Source: Streptococcus entericus DSM 14446
GTDB lineage: Bacteria; Bacillota; Bacilli; Lactobacillales; Streptococcaceae
Assembly (NCBI RefSeq): GCF_000380025.1
Contig: NZ_KB904182.1
Location: forward strand, 41,773-105,772
DNA length: 64,000 bases
Reading direction: 5' to 3'
The notes beneath the pieces are model-generated. The model was not told where the DNA came from and ran no database searches. It saw only the letters and a list, made by a program, of their open reading frames with translations. The translations under genes and the position numbers were made by a program. Below, piece after piece: positions 9,501 to 19,600 of this stretch (position 1 is its first letter; each line of letters opens with the position of its first letter).

Positions 9501-9834
9501 GATGACCACCTCTCCAATTATCGTGCATCTGCTTTACGGCAGCTTCAATAAAGACATCAAGTTGCTTGTCAGTCATATAGATATTGTGCTTAGCCAATTC
9601 ATCGCTGACAGCTACTTTAGCAGCCTGCAATTTATCAGCACCTTTCCAACCATTCTCCGCCGCAATCTGCTCAACGGCATTCACGGCATTCTTTGCCAAA
9701 ATCTCAACGATTTTAACAGCCTTTTCGCCACCTTTGGCAATAAGGTATTTCTTAACCGACTGAACAGCTACCCCAACTAAAGCTGTTACGATAGACAGGA
9801 ATGCTGTCACTAAAATTGTCTGAATATCTTGCAT
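9490..9834 (-). CDS. Phage holin, LLH family
   Basis: A 114-residue protein with one N-terminal hydrophobic helix (about 5-25), a basic stretch and a long amphipathic C-terminal helix, as in LLH-type holins. Holins perforate the membrane at a set time and let the lysin reach the wall. Start at 9834 chosen for AAGGACG five bases upstream; it sits one base from the stop of the preceding holin-like gene, and its own end overlaps the lysin start, indicating coupled translation of the lysis cassette. Confidence 0.8.
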   Translation of the reverse strand: MQDIQTILVTAFLSIVTALVGVAVQSVKKYLIAKGGEKAVKIVEILAKNAVNAVEQIAAENGWKGADKLQAAKVAVSDELAKHNIYMTDKQLDVFIEAAVKQMHDNWRGGHHGN

Positions 9835-9835
9835 A

Positions 9836-10135
9836 TTATCGTCCTTTCTCGATTTCGTCCATACGGTCATTCATACGGACTAACTCTTTTTGAACCTCTC
9901 CGACAGTTTGCGAAATCCCCTTCAGCTCCACCGTCGTCTGATCCAAATGGTCCATTAAGCGTTCTTCACGCTGATTAGCCTCGGTTCGTGATTGCTCAAA
10001 AAAGTCTGTCAACTTTCTCTCCCTTTTATCCGATGTGCGGACCAGATAGCGAACCACCGCTCCAAACAGAAGAATAAAAAGAATAGCCCAGACAAATTGT
10101 GACTGAGCTATTCTCTCAACTTGTTCAATAGGCAT
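9836..10135 (-). CDS. BhlA/UviB-type holin-like protein
   Basis: A 99-residue protein: one membrane helix near residues 14-32 (FVWAILFILLFGAVV), a basic cytoplasmic turn (RTSDKRERK), then a coiled coil with TVGEVQKELVRMNDRMDEIE. This is the form of the BhlA/UviB holin family. Two holin-like genes in tandem suggest either a holin/antiholin pair or two-component timing. Confidence 0.75.
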   Translation of the reverse strand: MPIEQVERIAQSQFVWAILFILLFGAVVRYLVRTSDKRERKLTDFFEQSRTEANQREERLMDHLDQTTVELKGISQTVGEVQKELVRMNDRMDEIEKGR

Positions 10136-10138
10136 AGC

Positions 10139-10306
10139 CTACTCCCCTTTCGGCGTGTAGTTGACAACTTTTTCATCTGCAAGCTCTGGATGCCCCATCA
10201 ACTCCAGCTGTGCCTTAACACGCTTTTTGAAAATCTTTGGCACATCCTTGAAAGAAAAATCAAAGTGCTCATCTACAATATTCATCGCCATTAACATTAC
10301 CATCAT
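10139..10306 (-). CDS. Small phage protein, CD1375-like
   Basis: A 55-residue protein starting MMVMLMAMNIVDEHFDF and containing FKDVPKIFKKRVKAQLEL, resembling small CD1375-type proteins that often sit between tail-fibre and holin genes. Function unknown. The start at 10306 is chosen because ACGGAG lies eight bases upstream; longer in-frame extensions overlap the preceding gene without a ribosome site. Confidence 0.6.
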   Translation of the reverse strand: MMVMLMAMNIVDEHFDFSFKDVPKIFKKRVKAQLELMGHPELADEKVVNYTPKGE

Positions 10307-10310
10307 GTTA

Positions 10311-10847
10311 TTACTCCGTTTCTGTATTTTCGTTAGTGGTAGAATTGTCGCTACCGTCGACATTGTCATTGCTTTCAGTGTCCGAAACATCTTCTTCCTC
10401 CCCTGATTGAGAATAATAGTCTGTAATCATCTCCATCACAGATCCATTGAGAATAGCGAACTGATCTTCAATCGCCTTAAAGCGAGTGTTCCTGTCAGTT
10501 TCTGCTAACGACAAGCGTTCTTCCAAATCAGTCTGCGACTTAGCCATGACTGTCATCTTAGTCTCAGCTTCAGCCATGAATTTTTTAGCAGACTTGACAA
10601 CTGCTTCAATCTCATCAATCTTCTGGACGCTCTCGGCCATAGCTCGGTCTGAAAACTCGGACTTGAAAAGCGCCTCACGGGCTAATTCGACCAGTTCACG
10701 CTCACTCTTGCCAGTTTGGTCTCCAAGCACTCGCTCGGTAAAGGTCGCATAACCTGCTGTCGTTGAGGCGAGAACGATTTCTGTGTGTGTAATCACTCCG
10801 TCACTATCAAATATTTGGTATTTTCCCGCTACACTCCAAGACCTCAT
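10311..10847 (-). CDS. DUF1366 phage protein
   Basis: A 178-residue protein of the DUF1366 family found downstream of streptococcal tail fibres. The N-terminal half is globular (GKYQIFDSDG, TFTERVLGDQ); the middle is a coiled coil (about 70-135); the end is an acidic, Asn/Thr/Ser-rich tail. Probably a tail-tip accessory, but the role is not established. Overlaps the preceding gene by 4 bases. Confidence 0.7.
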   Translation of the reverse strand: MRSWSVAGKYQIFDSDGVITHTEIVLASTTAGYATFTERVLGDQTGKSERELVELAREALFKSEFSDRAMAESVQKIDEIEAVVKSAKKFMAEAETKMTVMAKSQTDLEERLSLAETDRNTRFKAIEDQFAILNGSVMEMITDYYSQSGEEEDVSDTESNDNVDGSDNSTTNENTETE

Positions 10848-11062
10848 TCAACCACCTCACCCTCTGTCAGCAATCGCAACTTCTCAGCGAGTTCAGCATT
10901 TTCAGCCTCTAACTCCTCAATCCGTTGCTTATCAGTTTCAGATTGGGCTAGAGCTTGACCTAGCTGAGATTGCAGCTCCTCGTTTTGAGCTTCCAGCGTC
11001 GCAATCATCAAAGCTTTGCTAGCGATATTGATTGCTAATTTAGATTGTATTGTGTCGTTCAT
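10844..11062 (-). CDS. Small coiled-coil phage protein
   Basis: A 72-residue protein that is almost entirely a heptad-rich coiled coil (LEAQNEELQSQLGQALAQ, IEELEAENAELAEKL). It has a good AGGAGGAGAAACAA site, lies 12 bases after the tail-spike gene and overlaps DUF1366 by 4 bases. Function unknown; likely tail-associated by position. Confidence 0.6.
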   Translation of the reverse strand: MNDTIQSKLAINIASKALMIATLEAQNEELQSQLGQALAQSETDKQRIEELEAENAELAEKLRLLTEGEVVE

Positions 11063-11074
11063 TTGTTTCTCCTC

Positions 11075-14000
11075 CTAAATTAAATCGACATATTTGCCAT
11101 TTGCACCAACTGCACGAACCTTTCCGTCATCGTAAACTTCTATGCCTGCGCCGCTCTGTGAAGAAATAATTGCTGTACAATAACCACCACCGAAGTTGCG
11201 ACGTACTAATCTCACACCGATTTTTTCATTTTGGTTAACACTATCGCTGACAATTGTCATGGCGCTAGCGACCATCATGCGATTGTCGTCTGTAAAAGTT
11301 AACATCTTTCTTGCACCTGTCTGTGTAGTGATATGAAAATTAAATCCTGCGTGTGAACCAATCGCTCCCCCTTGAATAATGTTGTTGTTGGATATAGTAG
11401 AATAACCCGCAATGCTTTTTCCGTCTGATCTCACGAAATCAAAAGCGCCATTGTTTATCACGATGCCACTATTTCCCCCCATCGTTCGGAGTTCACCTGT
11501 TTGTAGATTAAAGCTTGTATGTCCATTCAAAGCCGTCAACTTACCACCAGAAATCTGGTTAGCTGATATACTCACTGACTGAACACTAGTGATGAAGGCA
11601 TTCTTGGCAAAGAGCTGTTTTAGATAAGCTTCATTAGCCATTAACTTATCGAACAGCGCCTGATCAACCACCAAATGGCTCGCATTGACAGCCCCTGCAG
11701 CAATCACACTGCTCGTCACCGACCCCGCCTGTATCTTGCCCCCGTGCAGGCTCTCAATCATGGCATTCTTAATCGTTCCGTCTTGGATATAGGTCGTACT
11801 AGGTGCCACAACCAGCTTATTCTGACCAGCTTGTAGCGCCACGCCTCCAGTAGCGACATTGACCGCAGACAGCACAGCGCCATTACTGTTTAGGGTTTTA
11901 ATGGCATAGCTATCCGCCAACTGGGTGACGCGGGTAGAGTTCACCACCTCTTGCGCCGAGGTACTATCCACAAATCTGTCTGGCGGAACTTCCCCTCGGA
12001 CGATAGAAATTTGTCCAATGGCGACCTGACCGTTTTTTCGCAACCAGACGTGCAGACCGTAATCGTCTGTGACTATAGTGTCAGAGTTGACTGTAAATGT
12101 GCCCGTAAAAATCTGAGCGGCACCAGTTTTGTTTGGCATAATCTGAAAAGAACCTATTATGGTGCCAGCGTTTTTAATCTCAAAACTAATAATATCATCA
12201 GGAAGCACATCCACCCAAAGATTGACACGATAACTGAGTTTTTCGCCTTTCGTAAAAGTGGCGGTTCGTAAGGGAACCTGAAAACCTCGCCATTGATGAG
12301 CTGTATGTCCAGTCTGCTTAATCACCAAAAGCTTGTAGGTGTTGGTTCCTGTCATGTAGTAATCTGCCGCATTACTGGTAGATCGAGGCTGGTGACGTGA
12401 GTAGTTGGTCGGGTCATAAACGAGATTGTCATTCTTTGACAAGCTCTTGCCGACCTCCACTTGGAAAATATTAGATGTCATAGCCATGCGGGCGATGTTG
12501 TCCGCTATCCCTTGACCAGTGGTCCCAATCGTACGCTCGTAGAGTTGAGCTGTTTCTTTGACTTGATTAAAATCGACCGAAGTGACCATGTCTTCAAGCG
12601 CAGGTGACCAGTCGGTGGGAATAGTACTGTGCTCAAGCATGAACGGTGTGTGACTAAAACCACCTTGCTCATCGGTTATCATCGCTAAACGAATAGCTAA
12701 TGTCCCGACACGCTCTGCCGTAAAAGTCACTGAAATAAGACTGAACTTATCCGCCTCAAGTTGAAAAATTTGGTCTCGATTAACATTTAAAAACTTGTTG
12801 TCATCATAAAGATAGAGGAAAATTCGCCCTTGACTGCCTTTTTTGACATAAGTGCTAAATGTATATGTTGCACCTGACGTAACCGAGTAATAAGCGATAG
12901 GAGTATGCTTACCTCCGCTTACCCACTCAAAAATCGGTTGGTTACGGTACGTCTCTTGAGATTTTCTCCAAACATGGCCACTACTAGACCAGCCTGTACC
13001 TGTCATAGTCTCTGTGTTTTTGAGCAGATTAACACCACCAAAATTTTTCGGTATCATCCCTCTTGTCTCAGTCAACTGGTGCTCAATCGTCTGCGCTGTC
13101 TCACGCTTGTAATTGTCAAATACCTTAGCTGAGACAAGGCCTTTGCCATCAACCAAGCTATCAACCTCGGCCCTTGTCAGGCGCTTAGCGATTTCCTCGG
13201 CATTTTGACTGATGCTTGATTCCGCTCGTGTGATTCTGCCATCCTGATCAACATTAACCTTGGTAGCTAGTTGCTCAATGCTGTCTGCTGTTTGCCGGGC
13301 CAATGTCTTTGTCTCAGACAGATTGCCGTCCAAAGTTTGGACACGTCGCCCCAGCTCCGCACTGTTTTCATCTACTGTCCGCTTATAGTCCGCAAATTCC
13401 TGTCGCAAGTCTTCATCGGCTCGCGACCAGTCAGTAGGGATAGTGCCCAACTCGAGCTTAGGCTTGTAAAACTTCAGATAAGTTCCAGAGTTTCTAAAAT
13501 CTAGAACCTGATGCAAGTTGATGATGTCAAAAGCTCGCAACGGGTTATTCTCCGTGTGCCACGTACGAGTTGACCACAGCAAGTAGCTGTTTTCGCCTAT
13601 TTTTTTGATATTAGCTGATGTGAAATTGTGAGCTGATGGCGACAGCGTGAACCATGTAAATTTTAGCGAGCCATCAGGAATAAACGTCGCATCCGTATCA
13701 ACCCTAATAGACTGGGTATAAGTCACTCCCTTTTGAGGCTTAAAATTATTGAGAGCACTACTCTGAGGCAATATTTCACCGTTAAGGTCACGACGATTGG
13801 CAGGATTAGTCAAGTCTAAGACAGCTTTTTGCTCGCTATCGTTCCAGGTCGTGTTAGTGATGCCGTAACCCATTACGAAAGGCTCACCTGTTCGCTTGAC
13901 AAGGTTCACCCCGCCGACGCTAATATTCTCAAACCGCTCCGTCACCCCATCCAACCCTCGTTGCAGGTCTGCTGTCTGCCGAGTAACAGCCGTGATTTGA

Positions 14001-15733
14001 CCAGTCTGACTGCTAACAGCCTGATTGAGCTGGCTGTACTGCTCACGAACACCAGACAGGCCCGTCTCAACACTCGCCACCCGCTGGGTGACACTGGTCA
14101 GATTGCCTGTCGTGCTATTGACTGTTTTTGACAGTTCAGTTACGATTGCCTTAGCCCCTTCTGCCGTTTTCTTTGTCTCGGCGACCAGGGTTTGTAATTC
14201 CCCTTGTGTCCTCGCTTGGTCAGCTAGCTGCTGAGCCTGCTGGGTGACAGTAGCCTTGGTATTTGCCATTTGTCCCTCAAGATTGCTTTTAGCTTGCTGA
14301 ACCATGGACACAGTATCCGCATACCCAGCTTTTACCTCCTCAGCAATCTGTTTAGCTGTGTTAGCTAAATCCGTGCTAGCACCAGCTTGGTCTAGAAATT
14401 CCCTTGCTTGCTTTTCTCGCTTGGCTTCGTTGGCTTGCATGGTGGCATTGACCGTTTCAAATTCTTCTGCGATGTCGCGCTTAAACTTTTCAACGTCGTT
14501 AACAACTGGAGGCTCCTCCCACTCAGCACCATTCCAAAAATACATTTTGGTTTCTTCGCCGATCTGGAGATAAAGCGAATCGCCTTTTTTTAACGTACCT
14601 TTGGGTTCATCTTTAGGAAATTCGACCCCGAAGTAGACTGTATTTTTACCATCAGCTGACACCATTGCACGATTGGCAACCTCTAAAGCCTTATTTACAT
14701 CGTCGGCAGTAGACTGCATTTGCTTCTTAGCTACACTATAACCGGCCGATTGTTTTTTGACAGAGCCAATGTCATTGCAAGTGACTTCGTGTTTGACCAA
14801 AATCCCTTTGACATCGTACTCGCTAACGTAGGAGACTATGCGGATTTTCTCCTGGAAACCTAATGTTTCGTTGATGGCCATGATGTAATCACCCGCTCTT
14901 GGTTGGGTATAGTCATAGCCCGCCTTTGTTAGGTCTTCCATATCAATCTTGACGCTGATTGTGTAGGAGTTATCGACATTTTCCTTAAGGACAGACAGCA
15001 TGTTTTCGCTTATGGTGTAACGCTCGTCTACAAACGGCTCTGCTTCCAAACGTCCGTAAACAGAAGCCAAGGGGCTCTCGTACTCAACTTCTAAGCGCCC
15101 TTTAGAGTGATCTTCGCTATCGTTCCAGGCACCAAACCCCTTTTGATAGGTCACAAAGTCCCCTATATTTTTTTCAATACCCAACTCATTTAGATTAAAG
15201 TTTTTTCGAACCACCGTGGATAAGTCCGTCCCTGCCTTTGCCAGGATCCTAACAACCTTGCCTGAGACAGCAAATTCAACACCCGTTGACTTGATGATGT
15301 CATTAAAGAGAGTCAAACGTTTTTTATAGCCAAACGATTGTTTAGAAAAAGCCGAAATTTTCAACAGCGAGTCTACTGTGTAGCGGTATCCACTGTCCTT
15401 GAAGATAAACTCTAGATAAGCGTCAAAGGTATGCGATCCATCTTTTAACTGACTGTGGACAGACGATTTGTCAAAATCCCAAAAAAATTGATGAACCGCA
15501 TCAAAAGAAACACTGGTTTGACGCCCTCCATCAATCGGTTTAGCGTAAGTGATGACATAGTATTCATCTTCAAACCTCAATCGCCAACCACGTTCAATAT
15601 GGCTCAAAACGTGATCACCAGAGATGATTTCACCAGAGATTGACCGCTCGCCATTCACCGCGTTTGTAGCCTTAATGGTTGCTAAAGCGCCGTATTCGAC
15701 ATCACGCTCATCTAAAAACGTAATCAACTGCAA
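11075..15733 (-). CDS. Tail spike / prophage tail endopeptidase protein
   Basis: At 1,552 residues this is the receptor-interaction end of the tail. The first ~330 residues form a Prophage_tail (Tal/gp18-like) baseplate hub domain. There follows a long Gln/Thr/Ala-rich coiled-coil zone, then two carbohydrate-binding-like beta domains ending in the repeated phrase IPTDWS (about residues 780 and 1050, each preceded by GGVNLL/GGVNLV starts), a further coiled coil and a C-terminal fibre tip. Duplicated sugar-binding modules imply a saccharide receptor in the wall or capsule. Standard position between Dit and the DUF1366/holin genes. Confidence 0.88.
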   Translation of the reverse strand: MQLITFLDERDVEYGALATIKATNAVNGERSISGEIISGDHVLSHIERGWRLRFEDEYYVITYAKPIDGGRQTSVSFDAVHQFFWDFDKSSVHSQLKDGSHTFDAYLEFIFKDSGYRYTVDSLLKISAFSKQSFGYKKRLTLFNDIIKSTGVEFAVSGKVVRILAKAGTDLSTVVRKNFNLNELGIEKNIGDFVTYQKGFGAWNDSEDHSKGRLEVEYESPLASVYGRLEAEPFVDERYTISENMLSVLKENVDNSYTISVKIDMEDLTKAGYDYTQPRAGDYIMAINETLGFQEKIRIVSYVSEYDVKGILVKHEVTCNDIGSVKKQSAGYSVAKKQMQSTADDVNKALEVANRAMVSADGKNTVYFGVEFPKDEPKGTLKKGDSLYLQIGEETKMYFWNGAEWEEPPVVNDVEKFKRDIAEEFETVNATMQANEAKREKQAREFLDQAGASTDLANTAKQIAEEVKAGYADTVSMVQQAKSNLEGQMANTKATVTQQAQQLADQARTQGELQTLVAETKKTAEGAKAIVTELSKTVNSTTGNLTSVTQRVASVETGLSGVREQYSQLNQAVSSQTGQITAVTRQTADLQRGLDGVTERFENISVGGVNLVKRTGEPFVMGYGITNTTWNDSEQKAVLDLTNPANRRDLNGEILPQSSALNNFKPQKGVTYTQSIRVDTDATFIPDGSLKFTWFTLSPSAHNFTSANIKKIGENSYLLWSTRTWHTENNPLRAFDIINLHQVLDFRNSGTYLKFYKPKLELGTIPTDWSRADEDLRQEFADYKRTVDENSAELGRRVQTLDGNLSETKTLARQTADSIEQLATKVNVDQDGRITRAESSISQNAEEIAKRLTRAEVDSLVDGKGLVSAKVFDNYKRETAQTIEHQLTETRGMIPKNFGGVNLLKNTETMTGTGWSSSGHVWRKSQETYRNQPIFEWVSGGKHTPIAYYSVTSGATYTFSTYVKKGSQGRIFLYLYDDNKFLNVNRDQIFQLEADKFSLISVTFTAERVGTLAIRLAMITDEQGGFSHTPFMLEHSTIPTDWSPALEDMVTSVDFNQVKETAQLYERTIGTTGQGIADNIARMAMTSNIFQVEVGKSLSKNDNLVYDPTNYSRHQPRSTSNAADYYMTGTNTYKLLVIKQTGHTAHQWRGFQVPLRTATFTKGEKLSYRVNLWVDVLPDDIISFEIKNAGTIIGSFQIMPNKTGAAQIFTGTFTVNSDTIVTDDYGLHVWLRKNGQVAIGQISIVRGEVPPDRFVDSTSAQEVVNSTRVTQLADSYAIKTLNSNGAVLSAVNVATGGVALQAGQNKLVVAPSTTYIQDGTIKNAMIESLHGGKIQAGSVTSSVIAAGAVNASHLVVDQALFDKLMANEAYLKQLFAKNAFITSVQSVSISANQISGGKLTALNGHTSFNLQTGELRTMGGNSGIVINNGAFDFVRSDGKSIAGYSTISNNNIIQGGAIGSHAGFNFHITTQTGARKMLTFTDDNRMMVASAMTIVSDSVNQNEKIGVRLVRRNFGGGYCTAIISSQSGAGIEVYDDGKVRAVGANGKYVDLI

Positions 15734-15742
15734 TCACCTCCT

Positions 15743-16585
15743 TTACTTGTACAACTCAACGAAATTCAACAGCTTAATAGTACCGTTGAAATTTGTCTTG
15801 TACGTGATTTTTTTATTCAATGTCGGACTGATGACAAAATACCCGTAATTCGTTTTGGCATTGACATTGATTCGGTTTTTGGTTGTCTCAATTCCTGTCA
15901 GCCTAAAGACATCACCAGGATTGATATTCCCGACCTGACTATACTCAAATCGCTTGCCCGATATTTCCAAATAAAATCCAGACTGATTCCCGTCAGCAGT
16001 CATTTCGACCACAAAAGGCCACTCCAGCTGGCTAAGCTTAGCAGTTCCTGCGTAATCAAAAGCCCCGCCATTAAGCGTCAACGTCTTTGGGATTGTCATA
16101 CCAAACGGTAAATCCGTTGTTGTAAATGTCATAGAGATATCGTATTTCAGCCCTTGGCCAGAATTCCCTACAAACCGAAAATCAATCTCGCTACTTGCGA
16201 CGACTTTATAGCGGTACTTCCAAGCAGTATGTGGCTGCCTTATAACGTCCAAATCCCCTGTCGTTTGACCAGGGACTTGAAAATCATAAAATCCAGCCTT
16301 GTTAGGATACATTTTGGTGATAAAAAACGGCTCGTCATCTAATAACAAACCGTTTAATTCATCCTGCTTTTCCATGGCTGCCCGAGGGCTATCTACGCTA
16401 AAGCGTCCAGATACCTTAATCGTCTTTGCAGTAAAGACTGCCCCACCGTAAATATTCCCGTTTCGACCACTGACTGACCGCTTATCTATAGAGATGGCAG
16501 GCGAGCCATCGGCGACAGTAATATTATAAAGGCCATAGTCTGATAGCTTGACAGACGTGTTTCCTTTAGTGATTAACAGATCCAT
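15743..16585 (-). CDS. Distal tail protein (Dit)
   Basis: A 280-residue siphovirus tail-component protein (Sipho_tail family). The N-terminal half has the Dit core (YGLYNITVADGSPA, GAVFTAKTIKVSGRF) that forms the hexameric hub joining tail tube and baseplate; the C-terminal ~130 residues look like a galectin-like beta domain. Placed between the tape-measure and spike genes as in TP901-1 and SPP1-like phages. Confidence 0.88.
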   Translation of the reverse strand: MDLLITKGNTSVKLSDYGLYNITVADGSPAISIDKRSVSGRNGNIYGGAVFTAKTIKVSGRFSVDSPRAAMEKQDELNGLLLDDEPFFITKMYPNKAGFYDFQVPGQTTGDLDVIRQPHTAWKYRYKVVASSEIDFRFVGNSGQGLKYDISMTFTTTDLPFGMTIPKTLTLNGGAFDYAGTAKLSQLEWPFVVEMTADGNQSGFYLEISGKRFEYSQVGNINPGDVFRLTGIETTKNRINVNAKTNYGYFVISPTLNKKITYKTNFNGTIKLLNFVELYK

Positions 16586-16600
16586 AACTTACCTGCCTTT

Positions 16601-19600
16601 CTAATAGTTAAAATAATCATTCTTAGCCTCTTCACGGGCTTCCTTCTCTTTGACGTGTGTATAGATTTTATCACCAACAATTTCATTATGGACTTCAAAG
16701 ACCGGCTCAGCCAGAGAAGTGTTTTTTACTTCGTCAGACAAGCTCTCAATGCTGGACGCAATACCCGAGTTAGATACTTGACCAGATAAAGTCATAGAGC
16801 TCTCAACGCCCCATTTTTGGTCTGTAACTGCCAAGGCGTACTCCTTACCAATATCTTTTATATCTCCGAGCCATCCGGCCATACCGATAGCGAAACCTTC
16901 TCCGGTAAAACTACCGAGCTCTTTGGTTTCTCTTGACGGTGAGTGGATGTCCAAAGCTCTACGAATCGTCGCAGAGACGTTTGCTGCAATGCTGTTGGCT
17001 ACTGAGTAGATATACCCTGCTGTACCAGCAAGACCGTTACCAAAGCCAATGCCTGCATTATAACCAGCCGATGCCATAGCCCTTACAGTACCATTCATGA
17101 TAGCCACCATATTGGCCCCTGTGCTAGTTGTGACAGACAAGGACTGGTTCATGCCGTTGCTGATAGCTGAGGCTACACCTGCCATACCCGATTGTGTCAC
17201 ACTTCTGACTTGATTAAAGGTGTTTGCAAACACCGAGTTCATCTTATTTCCGCTAGACTGGACGGCCGAGGTAATCTTATTCATCCCGCTAGTTACAGCA
17301 GATGACAAGCCATTCATGGCACTGGTTGCCGAAGACTTGGCCTTGTCAAAATTGCTAGTGATGTCAGAGGAAATCTTAGCAGACGCAGAATTGGCCGAAG
17401 AAGAAGCTTTATTTAGCTCTGCCGTGACTTTTGTCGCCAGACCGCTAGCTGCACTGTTTGCGCTAGTCTGCATCTGGTTAAAATTCGCAGCAACCTGAGT
17501 ATTTGCGACTTGTGCAGCGCTCGTAGCGTTGGTTTGAGCCTGCAACATGTTGGCAGATACACCCGCTGATAGACTAAGCGCTTGATTAACGGCATCTAAG
17601 TTCATGGTGGATGTTGCCGTGTTTACGCCGCTTGCCATCGCTTGTGCGTTTGCGGTTGCATTGGTGCTAGCGGTTGCTAAATTGTCATTTACGCCCATAG
17701 CCAAAGCAAGAGTGTCATTGGTTGCAGTCAGTGCCATTGCGCTTGTTTGACCGGTAACGCCGGTTAACATTTGCAAAGCTTGGTTGTTCGCGTTCAGATT
17801 AGCTGTAGACATATTGACATTCACGCCATCAGCTAGTAACTGCATGTTAGTCGAAACATTAGCCGCCATATTAGCTGTTGTTGCCTCAACTGTAGTAGCT
17901 GTCTCGGTGATTTTAGCGCTAGTATTTGCTGCGCCTTCGGAGTTTTTACCAGTAACCCAGTCCCAAACACCTGTAAATCCTGACTTGATGCCTTCCCAAA
18001 CACCAGAAAGAGCATTAGGAATTGCCTCTACCATTGCCTTACCAAGACCCATGATAAGATCAAAACCAGCCTGGATAATGGTCGGTAAACCTTGGATTAA
18101 AGCCATCGCCAACTGGACAATTAATTGGATGCCAGCGGCAATGATTTGTGGAAGAGATTGTGCAATGCCACTGATTAGAGATTGGATGATCTGTACACCA
18201 GATTGGATAATCGTTGGTAGATTCTGAATAATCCCTTGGACCAGCTGGATGATGAGGCTCACGCCCGCTGTCAGAATTTGCGGTAGATAGGATACCAATC
18301 CGCTGATAAACCCAGTGATAACCTGCGTGCCGATTTGCAAGATCGTAGGCAACATCTGGATAGCCCCGGTCACCAGATTTTGTATGATCTCGATACCCTT
18401 AGCAACAATGTTCGGCATATTCGCCGACATACTGGACATAAAATTAGTAACAATAGCTTGTGCCTGCTCAGCAATCAGCGGGATGTTAGATACAATGCCA
18501 CTTGCGATATTAGCAAGCAAATCCATCCCAAGCGATAGCAACTGAGGCAACGCCCCTACAATCGAACTTACAAAAGTAAAGATAACAGTAATTGCAGAAC
18601 TAATTAAACTACCTGCATTTGCTCCTACCCCTTGCACAAGGCTAGAAATCAAATCAATTCCAGCTTGGACTAAAACAGGGAACATGATTGCAAAACTATT
18701 TGCAAACTGAGCAATTAAATCCACCCCGCTTGCAATCAAATCAGGTATTTTGCTAGTAATACCACCAACTAGATTTTGGATGATTAACGGCCCCTTGGTG
18801 TTAACAATGCTCAAAAGCTGGTCAATTTGAGCCCCGAATTGGGAATTAATCAATCCTAACCCTACTACTACTAAACCAAGGATAGCCGCTGGTCCGATTG
18901 CTGCCATAGCAACACCTGCTATGTTCGTCATAGCGCTTGTCATCGTACCAAGTACAGAGAGACCGCGACTTGCTGCCATGCCAAAAACACCGGATAGCCC
19001 CGTCATTTTGGCGGCAAGAACGCCGATTAAACCTCCGACATTGCTAAAAGCAGAGCCTACAATAGAGCCAAAAGCTCCGAACTTTGCCCCCAGACCTCCC
19101 AAGAATACACCAAGAGCACCTAATTTGCTTATCAATGGCAAAAGTGTAGCGATAGCCGTCTTCGGATTGAGTAACGCCCATGCCGCGATCGCTTTGGGCC
19201 CGATTTCTTCGATTTTAGCTTTAATTTTATCAATGACTTCTTTAGAGATTTCCCCTTTTTTGGCAAATTCTCCAAGAGCTTGATTGACTAAATCAAAACC
19301 AGCCTTTATACCTGCACCAAAACCAGATGTATCAATTTTGACCATTGACTTTAACCGGGCAAAAGCACCTACAAGATTAGGGATGATATTGTTAACAGTA
19401 TCAAACGCTCCTAAAATCATAGGTTTAAGCGATAACAGGTTCTCGGCAATGGTTTTCATACCATTAGCCTTAGCAGCTTCATCAAAAGCGGTAATCATAC
19501 CAGCGACACCACGGACAACGGCGTTTTTAGCATTGCCCATTGCAGTACGAATTCCGCCAGCTGACGTTTGTGCCATATCTGCAAAACCGCCAACCTCGTT